A stretch of DNA of 64,000 nucleotides from Moniliophthora roreri (GCA_001466705.2 LATX02000100.1:930001-994000); one strand, 5' to 3'. Positions 1 to 13,119 are shown, numbered from the stretch's first letter. Numbers and translations: made by a program. The notes: a model not told the origin generated them from the sequence alone.

Positions 1-144
1 GTACCCTGCCAAGAGTGAAACCGTTCTTTCCCACCCCCATATGTACTCTCCCCACGCATTCAAGACTGGAGATGCATTTCCATGAGAGGCAACACTCTGG
101 TAAGACGCAAAGGGAGGTCAAATGCCCATTATTGCGCTCGATTA

Positions 145-391
145 CCTCATAAGGTGCATAGTGTCATTGGTAAAGTAACATGGTGGTTCGAATCCCGTTC
201 CGCCTAGGTACCCATATTTTGTCGATGCTTACAATTGGAGGCGGCGGGATCGATCGAATGTTACGTATTGCATTTCCGTCGCAGCGCGCTATACCACGAT
301 TTGTGACCGTTTTAATGCATTGCAAATGATCTGGCCAGACACCCAAGCTCAAGTCACAAACATCAAAACCACCAATGTAAAAAAAAAAAAA
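145..391 (+). mobile_element. tRNA-derived SINE-like repeat, copy A
   Basis: A near-consensus Pol III A box lies around 157-168 and a perfect B box (GGTTCGAATCC) at 185-195, giving a tRNA-like head. It is followed by an unrelated body and a tail that ends in an A-run at about 379-391. The same order of segments (CCATATTTTGT, then ATGTATTGCATTT-like, then GCATTGCAAATGAT, then CCAAGCTCAAGTCAC) recurs in copy B at 6728-7005, so this is a dispersed repeat and not a functional tRNA. Copy A keeps CpG sites while copy B has lost them. Calling it a SINE is inference from head, body and A-rich tail. Confidence 0.55.
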
Positions 392-402
392 AACAAAAAG
401 TA

Positions 403-466
403 GGGTATCTATGCTGTTCCGTTTGTACATTTATTCAGACTGCGAGATTTTTTTGGAAACAAGTGA
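403..466 (+). repeat. left terminal inverted repeat of the 6.2-kb element
   Basis: About 62 bp matching the reverse complement of 6574-6636 with a handful of mismatches. Two of the mismatches are of the CG/CA type, fitting CpG decay of the right copy. Confidence 0.6.
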
Positions 467-1037
467 GAGATCTGAGATTGCGAGAATTATTGTGTATTGT
501 GTGAGAGAAATTTGGTACTGAGTGCTGAGCAGCGAGCGAAAAAAATAAAATAGCACGAGAAAATAATTTGGACTCTGTCAGCTTATTGATATCAACTTCC
601 AACAACAATGATGGCCTTGGTCTGGGTGGAGTCACTGACCTTGATATGTACCAGTCAGCTTATGGAAACAAAATTTGTAGGAGACTATCTAGGCTGGAAC
701 AGAGGCTGAGGTAGTGAATCAGAATTCAGCTATTAAACTATTGGTGCATATCTTGGTTTCTTTGCTTGTGTTCCCTGCTTTTATGCCTACTAGATTATCT
801 AGACTCTGCTCTGACAGACATGGAATAGAGTCTCAGGATATCCAATATTCACAGTAGTCAACAAGTCAACCCACATACCAAACCCTGAAGACAGACCTGA
901 TATTATTGTTCCTGTACACATATGGAATTATGCTACACTGTGGTGCATTCTGCTTGTTAATATGACCAGAGCTTCAAAATTTTCATCATCAGTTATGGCA
1001 AAGCTTCTATGCTCTTCATGCAGTAACTGGTCTGACT

Positions 1038-1850
1038 ATGAGTCTGATGCTGAGAATGGCAATTCTGAGAAGCCTCATTGTGCACAATGTGAGTGCTGAC
1101 TCAAGGAACATCACAAGGCAAAGCCTGTTGTTGGCATTGGCAGTATTTTCTATGATTTACTATCTGGGAAGGATGATCAAGAAGCAGATGATATATTGGA
1201 AGAAGCTAACAGGGAGGCTGTGGCTGGCCTCAAGGCAAAAGAGAAGGGAAAAGAAGGGAAAGAAGTGCAAAGCAAAGGTGTATCATTAATCTTCTAATAC
1301 ATGTAGTTGTGCTCATGAACTCAATATCTAGAATTCAGACTCCAAGAAGTCCAAGACAGCTCTATCAAAGCATAAACTCTATACTTTGGGCTGCATGTAT
1401 ATTGATTACTGTGGAACCAAGACTGTGAGTACAAGTACTTCTTTCATCCAGACAGCAAGCAAGTGGCTAATGGGTACACTAGGTTATGGAAAAGGACGGT
1501 TCAAAAAGTCTTCAGCCTATTGTCAACTTGCCCACCAAAAAGGTGTGAATTTGTAAGTGCTGTTAAGCATGGTCATACTGCTCAACTCAATGGAGGTATC
1601 AAGATACCACTGGATGCAAAGTTCCCAGAAATTGAAAAGTATATTCAGAAACTTGTTCCTGGCCCATTTGAATACTGGGACACTTATTGCAAAAAAGATA
1701 TCTCTCCTTACATTTTCACAATGGTTGAGCAGAAAAAGTTTGCAGTCTGTCAGGACCTGACTGAGCCAGATGTGCTAGAGTTCAAGACTATCACAAAAGG
1801 GAATTCTGGCACTGGATATGACAACAATCATCTGTTCATCTGTAAGTTTT
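1038..1850 (+). pseudogene. unrecognised coding-like exons inside the 6.2-kb element
   Basis: The plus strand reads open and protein-like in three blocks: an acidic/lysine-rich block at about 1038-1262, a short block at about 1338-1424, and a block of about 125 residues at 1463-1845. Plausible GT-AG junctions lie between them (donor near 1424, donor after 1840). The last block contains YWDTYCKKDISPY and FKTITKGNSGTGYDNN. I do not recognise a family. The position inside an inverted-repeat element suggests an element-encoded accessory protein; at least one stop interrupts the first block, so it is probably dead. Confidence 0.35.
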
Positions 1851-2855
1851 TTTTAAATTGGAATTCTTATTCAGATCACTGATACATGTGGACTTTAGTG
1901 AGCTGAAAACATATTCCCAACAATGTTATCAAAACCTGGAAGGTCTCAAGTGTGATCAATGATGACAAGAGCAATATGCAGTATTCTCTTTTGAGCTTCT
2001 GTTATCTGATTGATTTCTATAGACAGTGCTAAGGAAACTACCCAAACTCATAGGCAATACAAGTTAGACAATGGAGAACCTAGCTCTGACTCAGATGGGA
2101 CTAATTACAGTGATAACTCAAGTATTCCTGGAAAGAGAAAGGCCAAAGGTATGTTTATAGATGGTATTGCCTGAGTCTCAGTGTTGACATGTTTATAGTT
2201 TTAACAGCAGTTGTCACCCGGAAGTATCATTAAAGGGCACTCAGCACTAGCTCCAATGATGGTGAGTCCTATGGTGAGTCATTGAACATTTCACAGAAGG
2301 CCTTGACTAATATCTTTTCTAGAGCATACTCTTTGACCCAAGAAGAAGACTAGATTGTCCTCTACAGCTATAAAGTGGAAGTTGGGCTTGTCAAGTGAAA
2401 TTGAGTGGGCTGATGCTTTGATGCCTGGCATCAATGGATCTGGGCCATCATTCTCATTCCTTCCAGGGACTCCACCACTGAATTTGAAAGCTCTGCTCCA
2501 AGTGGACCCAGTTTATTCAGACTCTTGACCTGAAGGTGATCCATATGCTGGACCACTGGCTCTAGACTTCTGATCTTGCAACACTCAGTGTTGGCTTCAG
2601 ACAGTTTCTTGGATGGACTATTTCTTGATTGCAACACTACATGCTACTCGTACTTACTACCACACCTTTCTTGATCATCTGTTTAGGCACTAATTATTGA
2701 TATCTCTCTCATTTGTTATGATACACTTGTGGAACTACCTTATTTCATTGTCTATGCACTACACTGCACAAAACTTCACATATTTATAACATTTGAATGT
2801 GTGTGTGTGCACACTGCATACTTCTTTGGCATGTAGAATAGATATATAGTTTAAT

Positions 2856-4990
2856 CTACAAACTATGTTCCATTATATAGTTCATTGTCTCAAGACCTTG
2901 TACCCATCTCTCTGCTCTCAGTCACCAGACATGATCTGGTAGATCTACTCTCAGCTCCTGAATCCCCCTCTTTCCTGACCAAAAGACCTCATATAAGGGA
3001 TATTTGCCATCTTCCCACTCTTCTGGTTGCATCCCATGCCCATTAGGAATTACTCTGTCAGCCTGAAGCTGTGCAAGTGCCTGTTTGAAGAGCAACAGTC
3101 AGTTTTTGTTATTGTGGAATGGCCCTGGGTATCTTGGGACATGAACATGCTGATAAAGTCTGTCCAGAATCTTGTGTGCAGATGATGGCAAGTCTCTCAA
3201 TTTCTTGTCATCTGAGTCACCTGTCTCTGAGGCTTCACTCAACACATCTGAAAGTTCTTTGTCACTGAGCATACCAGCATCTGTCTGATTATGTGGGCAA
3301 GGATGATGTTCTGTGTCTGCACCATAGTGCCATGATATCTCATTGGCAGATAATTCTGCACAGTCATCAATATAAACACTTCCAGTGGTCATACTGAGAA
3401 AGTGCATATTCTGAAGAGTATTTGGTTACAATTAGTGTATGTGGTAAGATAGTAGAAATCTCATGTTTGGACACATATTATAGCCTTCTTCTGAAATCAG
3501 ATGAGAATTGCATTCCTTCTGAAAGGTTTTGCAGTCCTGATTGATTCCATCCAGAAAGAGGTGATGTAGTAGCCAGATGTGGTAAGGATTTGATTTTTCA
3601 AGGCAATGGAGTGCCTTCAGAAGAAAAAGGCTCATCATTGTTGAGCAAATTGCTGCTCAACTTCAACCCACATTCACTCAATATGAGTATTACACATGGA
3701 ACTAGAGAGGGAGTCAGTATCTGACCACAGAGTAGTTATACTGAAATGCACAAGCCAAAGATAAATGAGCCTTGATTGTGACCTCTTTTCACTATCATAT
3801 AAACAGCAACCAGCTTATTCTCAGTGCTATAATCATCTTGAACATGCAACAGCATTTTGAACTCCTTCACTGCCTCAAGAAATAGGTGTAAAACAGTGCT
3901 TGCACAGTTATCTGTATGGATTCACATACTCACAACCTGTATTATTTCTGATCAGTATAGCTGGAGATATTACTGCAAAATATGTCCATGTACATCACAT
4001 CCATGTCTGTCAACAGTCCCATGAATAACAAAACCCTATAGAATGAGTTTGTGATGACCATTGATATGCCATAGTGTGTTCAGTCACTTGACATGATATC
4101 AATGGTGTTCTATCCTCTGATTCCATCTCAGTATTCTTCCCAACCCATCCACACATGCAACAGAGGCAAGGACTTAACTTTGCTGTAGCTTCAACCCATG
4201 TTCAGCCCTCAAATGACCAATCAGATAGTGTATCCCAACACTTGGGTTAGATCACCAATAATGCCTGATAAGCCTGTCAAGACACCAATTGGATATTGCT
4301 GTATAACTGTAATTGGTCTCATAGTTCTGTTGATGTATGCATCACTGATAGAGGTCAAAATTGAACATTGACAGTATAACATATATTTCTTCAGAGAGTG
4401 TTGGTGAAGGCCAATGGACTTGCCCAACTTAACAAAAGTGATGGCTTACCCAGGACAGAAGGCTTCTTGAAGATATCTCTCATTCAGAATCTTGGCAGGT
4501 CATCTCTGTTTTCCCATATGTTGGACTTTGACCAGTTCAGGAATCCTGACATTGTAGGTGTCTCTATATATGACCCAGTGAGCCACTTTGTCTCCATATC
4601 AAACATTGTCTATATACCTTTTTTGTGCTACAGATTGTACATTCTTCAACTGAGCAGCCAATGCTCCTAGAGCATAGGTGTTCAAGTGCATCCAATTTGT
4701 CAGTACATTCTCCTGCACTGCAATAGCCTCAAAGCCTTTGAATATTGGTAATGCATTGGTTACAATGTTATCTAGATGAAGCTTGATTCAGTTCAAGTCA
4801 GATTCCTGTTCCAGGATATTGGAGGCATTCTGATAGATAGCCAATAATCTCTCAGCACCCTGAAGTACTTGAGGCAACTAAGGATTGCTGCCAGATGGTG
4901 GAAGGGGTTGAAAAGTAGGAAAACCTGTCATCTCTCTCTGGAAGATGCTTGTGTGAGCTGTGTTGCAAAATTCACAAAGGAAAAATTTAC
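2856..4990 (-). pseudogene. DDE integrase-like transposase pseudogene (first type)
   Basis: Read on the minus strand the fragments follow, in order, a multi-copy Agaricomycete integrase-like family. They are an N-terminal helix-turn-helix-like part (KLGKSIGLHQHSLKKY near 4410), the core start HINGHHKLI (near 4070), ENKLVAVYMIVKRG (near 3800), MWVEVEQQFAQQ (near 3660), IWLLHHLFLDGIN (near 3560) and the C-terminal RVIPNGHGMQPEEW plus LRAERWVQGLE (3060-2880). These families use a DDE/RNase H fold to cut and join DNA ends. Family members normally have Asp in H-I-D-G-H-H-K; here it is Asn, a G-to-A change on the coding strand. Several stops sit where Trp or Arg codons are expected, for example TGACTG where CGACCG (Arg-Pro) is usual. 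The gene is clearly dead. The upstream limit is approximate. Confidence 0.75.
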
Positions 4991-6573
4991 ATAAGTCATC
5001 TCACCTCAACCTTGAATTCCATGCCATTCACTGCTTGACTCTCAATTCTTGACTCAATGGACACTGACACACCTCTATCAACTACTGATCATGCTCAGTC
5101 AAAACCTCTATTGCTGGCAGAGATCCAAATGTAGTGCAGCTTATAGCAACCATTTAAGCCACATGAGATTGAGGCACTCAAGGCTCAGACCATATTATGT
5201 AGAGTTGAAAATTTTTGGTTTCCTGATGGAAAAGTGCTTCAGGTCAGTCACAATGCTTTGAAAAGAGAGCTTCATTACTCACATAAATCAGATTGGGAAC
5301 TGAACATTCAAAGTTTATCTATTACTGGTGTTCAAAAATATAGCTGTACTAGAACTGTGGATTGTATATGACAAGTTGGATGTCATTCAACATCTGACAC
5401 ATTCTAGGCAGGACTCTGAGGCCTATCCATTGGTTATGGACACAATAGGTACCATTACATCTGAAATAGGACTCCAATGGATTTGCTATGCTTACCACAA
5501 GTGAGTATCTTGATTTGCCTTTGGCAAATCTCACCTTGATTGAAGTAGCACAACCACATGTAAAGCTGAATTCACAAGAGAAAACCTTGTTGATCTGCTC
5601 CAAGCAGCTAAATTTTGGGATATAGACCATGCCATTGCATTCTGCACAAGTAAACTCTTGGATATCATGTCAAGATCATGCCCAAGCCACAAGCTGGAGC
5701 TCACTCATCTATTTCTAAAAGAATTCAGCTGCTGGATTTTCAAAGCCTTGGACAAATATATTACTATCACATGGACCCCACTGCAGGACATCACTTTAGA
5801 TGATGCAACAAGAATGGGTTTAGATGCTTACTAGCTCATTGCACATACTTGAGAGGCCAACTGGTCTTGCCATACAGATCTGGCCATGTATGTCCCTCCA
5901 ATGAATGTCAGCCAACAAGTCAGTAGAAGGAAACAAATGCTCACCAAAGAAGCATAAGGAATGCCAGGCTGCATAAGAATGTGGGTGGTGATATGAAGTT
6001 GTCTCTCAGCTCATAAAGCATAGCCATCCAATGGATTACTTGTACTTGATCATCTATATTTACCAACTGCCTATACAAAGATGAATTATGACTGCTTCAA
6101 GGTGGCTTTGGAGAGCCTGGAAAATGGCACAGATTAGAATGATTTCAGTTGGTCGAAGATCTGAGCAGAGGCTATCCAGTGCTTGGGTATTATATATGGC
6201 TGTGAGGTCTTGGAAAGGTCTGACTTCTTGCATTTGAAATGAGCTACTAATTACTTGTGTTTCTTGTAATACTGTATATACTATTACCTATGTCAACAAG
6301 ATGGGTTTAGTAACATCAATGAATCAAAAGAGCTGCTGAAACATATCTTTGAGCCCAAATGCCATCAAGTAGTAGGCTCAATACACCATGTAGATCCCTT
6401 CCTGTTCTCTGTGGCTGCTTGTACAGTGGATGTTGTGGGTTAAGTTGATTGATATCGATGAGAAACAAAGATATGTAAATAAACAAAATAATCTTGGCTA
6501 TTGCCTGCTCTTCTCTTCCCATGCTCTGGTTTCACTCATCTCACAGGAATACTTGCACTATTTGACATTTATT

Positions 6574-6636
6574 TCACTGTTTCCAAAAAAATCTTGCAGT
6601 CTGAATAAATGTACAAATGGAACAGCATAGGTATCA
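6574..6636 (-). repeat. right terminal inverted repeat of the 6.2-kb element
   Basis: Inverted copy of 403-466. Beyond it, 6637-6727 is short non-coding sequence before SINE-like copy B. Confidence 0.6.
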
Positions 6637-6727
6637 AAGGGACATTTGATATTAAGAAGGAAGTAAGATCTAAATTGTGCTCTTCTGTTCTGTTTTTTCA
6701 AAAAAATCAGAGAGAGATCTTTGGAAA

Positions 6728-7005
6728 TGAATCAGAGTAACTGGTAACATGCATTGCAATTCTGTTCCACCCAGATAACCCATATTTTGTGGATTGTCAA
6801 TGCTCAGAGGCAGTGCAGATTGATTGAATGTTATGTATTGCATTTCAGCTTGTTACAAAGCAAAAACTTGTGTGCATGCACATTAGCTGTTCACCTTGAG
6901 AAGACTTTTTTTTATATGCAGAACTGACTCAGCAACTGTTTTTGTGCATTGCAAATGATTTGGGCACTCAAGCTCAAGTCACAGCAGCTAATGTAAAAGA
7001 AGGAG
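6728..7005 (+). mobile_element. tRNA-derived SINE-like repeat, copy B (CpG-depleted)
   Basis: Collinear with copy A at 145-391: degenerate tRNA head (CTGGTAACATG...TTCCACCCA), CCATATTTTGT, TTATGTATTGCATTTCAG, GCATTGCAAATGATTTGG and CTCAAGCTCAAGTCACA. The B box is destroyed and CpGs are replaced by TpG or CpA. Confidence 0.5.
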
Positions 7006-7009
7006 GATC

Positions 7010-9085
7010 TGACATTAAAAACTAGCTTGAAGGGTGTTAACCACTGATGGGAATGAGTTTAGATGGTCAAAGATAGGTATGAGGTGTTCTTTGAACATGG
7101 TTTTCTGATTGAGAAAGCACTTAATCTTCCTGCAAAGAAAATTCTTAAAAAACCATATATAAATCCTAAAATTTAATTGTGTCTCCTCAACAAGAATATG
7201 TCTGGAGAATGCTAAATCTTCAATAGCAAGAAATATAGAATCTTCAAGTTCTGAGAATTGATAGATAATACAATATATTAGAATAATTTCCATGCTGAGA
7301 ATACATTAAATTTTCTCTGTTTGAAAATGCTCAGAAAATGCTAATAAAATAAGATAAAGATTCCAAATCTTCTATTGTGGGAAAGTCAGAGAAAACACTA
7401 GGGAAAATGGTAGGAAAATCATGTGGAAACACTATATTTTAATATAGTTTTCATATGGTTTTCCTTTTGTATTTAACATGTTTTCTTTGATATAAAATTC
7501 AAGATCTTATATTTATTTTCTAAATGTTTTCTCACTATTCTATAAGGCAGAAAATCTAGTATATTTGTAATCAGAAAACTAAAGGATGATGTTATGATTT
7601 TATTATTATAAAATTATGAAAAAACACAGACTCTTCTGGAAATTAAAATACAAAGTATGCCTGCTGTTTTCAATATGTAATGATAACTTGAAACCAATAG
7701 AATTTTCTGAATGTTGCCTGGAAGTGAATATATAGCAGTATTCTAGGTGTATTTCCTTTGTATCAATAGCATGAAAAGAACACCTTGTACATAGTGAAAG
7801 AGATAATTGATCATTGATCATCTCCAACAAGATGTGCATTGATGTTTTCCAATATTATCCAATGTTATTTAATGTTCCAGCAATGACATGTGCTTTTCCT
7901 TCATTTGAATCAAACAACTCCAAAGACTGTGTTACAGTGTGTTCAGAAAACCTTGTCCAAACACCTCTTTCAAACACAGGAAAAAAAATAAAAAAACCTT
8001 TCCCAGAGCAAGCTCAAGTGAGCACAGGTAGACTGGTACCAGGCACATTGGATTACTTCAATTCACCCAAGAGGTCCCAGATTTGACTGATTTGTACACC
8101 TGAAGTGTCACATGGCAAAGTGATAGGTGAGATGGCAGGACTTGCCATGTGTAAAGGTATACTATGCCTCTTCCTTCATCTGTATTGTCCTTTACCATAT
8201 GGGGTCATTTTTTTATTGCAAAACTTCCTTAATACTTGAAGCTTGAAATGACCCTATTGAATTGTTGTAACCCAGAACAGCTGAAACTTCTGAAATTGTG
8301 TTTGCACCTAACCTTGACCTATTCTCATAAGCTCATGCCTCAAGTAAACCCCAACTTGGCAATTTTTGCATCTTTTTGCTTCAGATTCATTTACCCATAT
8401 TACTTAATGCTTTTGAGCACAGCAAGCTCCAGATATGTCCACTGAGTGAGCATTAAAAGAATGGAAGATGTTGATGCTATGTGAAATAGTAGGAAACACA
8501 CTAGCTGTGGTGCCAAGCATTGTCAACAACATATTCATCTTAGTCTCATGTGGGTCCAGAACTGTAGAAATAGCAAATCAGGAACCTCAGACACTGAAAC
8601 TTGCCAAGTTCATTGTCCAAAAGCCTCCAAAAGCCGCCAAAATTACTGAAAATTTTTGAGTAGGAAAAAATATTTAGTTGGCCTCCAGCTGAACCAACCA
8701 ACCACTGGTATATGCCAGAACCACAGCCCACCCTCCTCTTGGGCTCATAAAGCAAGCATAGAGTGACAAACTGGGCACTATGGCCAGCATTACACAGAAA
8801 TATAGCTAGCATTACTTGATAGATACAGTACTACTTTCAAACTAATATAACATTATTTATATACCTGTATATGTTTTGCTATGAATGAATTCAGGCCCAT
8901 ATGTATGGCAGCTGTGCCTTGGCAAAAGTTTGCAGATGTACATGAGCATTGGCAACACATACTGCATATGCATATGCTGGAATTCATATGTTCTGAGTGT
9001 GTGCAACACTCTGCCATTTCAAACTCCACAGTGTTATCTTCCCACCCACTAGAGTTGCATCAATCTTTTGTGCTTGCTCCTTCTA
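7010..9085. other. AT-rich, CpG-poor sequence without recognisable gene
   Basis: Only short chance ORFs. No motif, tRNA or clear repeat was seen. It probably consists of older transposon debris between two inverted-repeat elements. Confidence 0.5.
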
Positions 9086-9450
9086 ATTCACCTATAGTGC
9101 CCAGGTTAAACATTATAGTAGAAGGTGTGGTCTGGGTGGTTTCTGCCCTCTAATGAGAATGCTTTCTGCATCAAAAGCCTGTATGTGAATATCTACACTT
9201 TATCTCCTCAATTACACCAATATCTTCCTTTCAGAAACCTCCAAGTCACATTAGTTGTTCTTCTCAAGTCACTTTCATTTTTAGATCATCTATGTCTCAC
9301 CTTCTCTTTTAAGAAAAGTAAAAAATCATGCTATTGCACTTATTGTCATCTCCTGCAATGAAACTGACAATCATAACCACTCCTGACCATCCTCTGTTTT
9401 GCTCTTAATCTGGCCTCAATTTGCTCATTCCAGTTTGTCAGCCAGCAAAT
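9086..9450 (+). repeat. left long inverted repeat
   Basis: About 365 bp, roughly 80-90% identical by eye to the reverse complement of 24255-24604, with small indels. Outward of 9086 and inward of 9455 the similarity stops abruptly. Confidence 0.65.
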
Positions 9451-10930
9451 TCTTCTGTAACAATAACCTTGCAATGACTCAGGCAATGACACAGTCTTGG
9501 GCCTCAGGCCTCAGGTTTCAGCAGATCTAGGTTTTTCTCAACTCTCATGTCTTTTCACCTCAGGTTGGGCCAATGCAGAGAGGCAGTTCAATGCATTGAG
9601 AGATTCAGATTCTAGTATTGATGATGGTTTAGAGAGGTAGTCCATAGAATGCAGTGACTTACTGGTATGCCTGCTAGTTCTGTGAAAGGATTATAGGTGC
9701 TGATCTCCATATTCTTCCTTCCTAGGACTGTCTGTGATGCCTTGGCTCTTAAATCTGGCCTCTACACTGGCCATGTCTGTCTCTAGAACTCCCTTCTTAA
9801 CTCTGCTATTATTATGATTCTGTCTTCCCATATAAATAAAGAAATTGAGTTTTCTTACCATTCACAACATCACTAGGTTTCAGGACCATAGCAGCACCCT
9901 CCTTTCCTTCTCAACAACACAGGTATTCCTCCAGTTCCTTTGACACCTGCACTGAGCATAAGTCAGGCAAGTTTGGTAGCTCCACTTTTTACTGCACTTT
10001 GCTCTCTTCTGTGCATACTCAATGCCTGGGAATATACAGATCCTAATGTCTTGCTGAGTAGTGCCACCAATCCCTCCTCTCCAGTAGCTTATTCATATTC
10101 ATCAAGGCTGGTTCACACTAGCTGCTGTAATTCAGTACCCAGAATGATTGATCTGCCATCTCTTCCACTTCTCTTATAGATTATTTAACAGCAGCTTTTC
10201 TGATATAGTGCTATCTGATTGTACCAACAGTTTGTGGCCAACCAGAACATGTTGAGTTGGGATGGGTCTTAAAGGTTGTACTACTTTGTGTTAGATCATC
10301 ACAGCAGCATTGTCTATATACCAGTATACATACTATCTGCTGCAGGTATCATATATACTATCTACCTTCATTATAGGTCTGTTTCAAAAACCAACAGTGC
10401 TGTGTTATACACCTCAGAATGATCAAAGTCTGTCTGAGAGACTAGCATGCACTGCAAGCAAATAAGAATGCCTAACTATGAGTTTCATTGACCTGTCTTC
10501 TAATTGTAGTGCTATTAAGTACACATTACTCAAAAAAAAATAGCATGAAGCCCCAAAGGTAAAAAAAATTATAGAAGGATCTGCTTGAGAGCTACATTGA
10601 TGGCACCTTGATTTACATTTAATTGTGCACAATCTACTCAAATGGATGTCCCAGCACATCTATAGACTGTGCTGATCCAGTTAAGGTTGGTGAGAAGTTC
10701 ACAGTTCAATTTTTGATTTTTTGCATTATTGTCCTTATTGTTCCCAGTTTTCCACATCTTCTCAGGCAACAAACCAGTGAAACAGGTCAACAAGGCACTG
10801 AGGCATGGAGTCTGTTTGGTCCCATATAGCAACATTTTGAGCTTGCATGGTTTCACAAGAAAATTTATTTGCACACAGTACCATAGCAAGAAAGACAAAG
10901 CATTATATTACATTTACTGGAAACAACAAG

Positions 10931-12980
10931 TTATGCATAGCAATGGCAGCAATTGGCAATTTCTTCAACAGTACTAAACATCTTAAGACTATTTGCTACC
11001 CTTTCACCATCCTCTCTTTTCTGGTCCTGCAGCATTGCATCCGTCGCATTGGCCAACCATCTCTCAGCAGTTTGGAAGCTGTTGTGAACCCAGTGAAACA
11101 GTGCTCCAGCTGAATACTGCACAAAGGAGTACCGTGTTTCACCTGGTTGAATCAGAGTGTTTGAGTGAATGAGCAGGGTGGATGGAATAAGAATGGTTGC
11201 ACCAGGAGGAAAGCAAATGATGAGTCCAAAGTCCCAAAGGATAAGGTGGCCTCTGTGTGTGGGATCATAGTCCCCCATTGCAGTTATAGCACACCAAGTA
11301 AATAGAGAGTTGTTGGCATTAAGGTGAGGGTAAGAAGTGAACTGGGGCCTAAAATTCCACATGCATGCAGCAAATGCAGTGTCATTATAGTTTAGCTTCA
11401 AGTGTTTATAGTAATTAATAAGCTTCCCAAGGCCGTCTTTCTGGAAAGCAAAGGCACACAGTGCATAGAAATTGAGGAGGTCTTTGGCCATCAGTCATCA
11501 GCAGGAAGTCTAGAGAGGCATGACATGTGAGTGCTTACAGTTTGCCTGTCCTGAAAGGTGCTTGAAAACAGGCAGAGCTGCAAGGTTTTCGAGTGCCTTG
11601 TTGGTGCTTTCTGAGTGCCTCAAAATCTGTGGCTCCTGACATTTCTCGGGTGAGCAACAGGCAACCTAGTCTGCAGTAGCCTAAACACTATACTTTTTGG
11701 CCACTGCTATGAGATATTCCTTTAGCACAAGCAGGAGACGTTCCGCAGTCATTATTTGCCTCCTTTGCTGTGAATACAATAGCCATTCATGCAGACTTGA
11801 TTGCGCATATGCCATCTTTGAGATCTTGTTGAAAGGTAGAGCTGTCTGCAAGGCTTCCACCGAGCACTCCAACTATAAGGCCTTGGTCAGTAGCCAATAG
11901 ACAGGTTTCTCTGTGAATGAAAGTTAGAGAGCAAAGTGACTCATGCTTATCCTACTCACTGCCCATCCCAGTCCAACTCCTTCAAACCAGCTGCCTTTGC
12001 TTCTGCCAAGGTGTATGTTTTCTTGCACTTCCACCCAAGCCTGACACCTGTCCACCTGGTCTCCACAACTCAGACTCTTTTCTCATCAAAGTGAACAGCA
12101 ACTGGCTGCAAAATGGACTTTGCTGCCTTCTTCAGAGCCATGCTCTTGAAAGAAATGCTGGCTGCAATGCACTCAGCCTCTCACTTGGCTCTATGTGCCT
12201 CTTGGCCTGCCTTCTTCTAGAGAGCACACTTCTGTGCCTTTGGGTGCTTGGCAGGTTGAGGCTTGGGCCATGTGCTGATTCATGCATGCTTATGAGAGCT
12301 CTTGGCACCTGCACAGCTGCTGTCGTGCTGTCTGGAAGGCAAGGGCATACTGGAAGTAGCACAATTGGGGCTGTTCAAGGGAGTGCTTGAGAGGGCAGGA
12401 GCTAGAGGCACAGGGTATGCTTGAGAGCTTGATGACACGGTTGTTTCAGAACCAGAGCAAAGGCATGGGTCCAGCTGCAGTTGTTCAAGGCCACAGATGC
12501 CCTCTTCCTCCTCTCTGCTGCCCTAATCACCTTCATCTGAGTCCTGCTTGAAAGACTCCTGACATGCCTCAAAACTTGCCCTCCTTTCCTCTTCAACTTT
12601 CAGGGCCGCCATGGCATCAAACGCCGTCGGTACACAGATTACTTGAGCAGGACCACGTGGTGAGAGCAGCATGCTGCTGCAGCTGTCTTGGAGTAGAAGA
12701 CCTACAGGCAGTTGTTGAGCAGCACAGGCAGCAAGAAGAATGTGGCATACTGGCTGTGGGCCTTGATAGAGCAGGGTGTAGCAGCCCAAGCATGTTTCCC
12801 TGCTCAAAAAGAAAAAAGTCAGCAGTGTTCTTGTAGGGTGTGGTATGTGGGGCACCAAAACAGCTCTGCAGAGGAGGTGCAAGAGGCTTTCATCTGCCAA
12901 GGTCAGGGTCTCCAGCCTTTGTCTCTCCTTAGAGAAGCCCCAGCTACGTGAAAAGAATGTGCTGGGATGGACCAGCACTT
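10931..12980 (-). pseudogene. Tet-like 2OG-Fe(II) oxygenase pseudogene
   Basis: The minus-strand ORF at 11491-10931 carries the body of the Agaricomycete Tet-like oxygenase domain: FTWCAITAMGDYDP, GHLILWDFGLII, FPPGATILIPSTLL, then HSN and GETRYSFVQYSAGALFHWV. Upstream fragments GISHSSGQK (near 11710) and YTLAEAKAAGLKELDWDG (near 11970), plus a charged N-terminal part (MAALKVEEERRASFEA, near 12600), fit the same family. TET/JBP-type enzymes oxidise 5-methylcytosine, and in basidiomycetes related genes are reported to travel with transposons. The Fe ligands expected are H-x-D, a distal His and a 2OG-binding Arg. The distal His and the Arg remain, but the first motif reads H-L-N, so the Asp ligand is replaced. 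Stops and frame breaks upstream of 11500 show it is dead. Its exact start is uncertain. Confidence 0.7.
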
Positions 12981-13119
12981 ACAGGTGTGAACGAGGGGCT
13001 TGAAGTGAGGGAAAAGAATGAAGAGGCCATGAGTCTGCTGTCAACAGGTCTGACTCAGGTCACATGACCATGACACATGTTCAACAAGCCCAGTGCTAAC
13101 TTTGTGAGTACTCCATTAC

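Larger units (their letters stand above)
403..6636. mobile_element. 6.2-kb TIR element carrying an integrase-like gene
   Basis: The segment 403-466 reappears inverted at 6574-6636 with about 90% identity by eye (core TTTGTACATTTATTCAGACT). Between them lies a CpG-poor, AT-rich block with the decayed DDE integrase-like gene at 2856-4990 on the minus strand. I could not find a clean target-site duplication. Terminal inverted repeats plus an integrase-like gene suggest a cut-and-paste element using an integrase-type transposase (as Ginger-type elements do), but the boundaries are inferred from the inverted repeats only. Stretches 1900-2850 and 5000-6570 hold no gene I recognise. Confidence 0.55.

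Noticed and set aside
164..430. 88-codon minus-strand ORF near the left edge
   Set aside because: It overlaps the SINE-like repeat, including its A-run (read as a Phe run), and has no protein-like conservation.
12523..12978. 151-codon ORF on the minus strand read as an independent gene
   Set aside because: Its C-terminal part is better explained as the charged N-terminal region of the Tet-like oxygenase remnant; the rest looks like chance reading.
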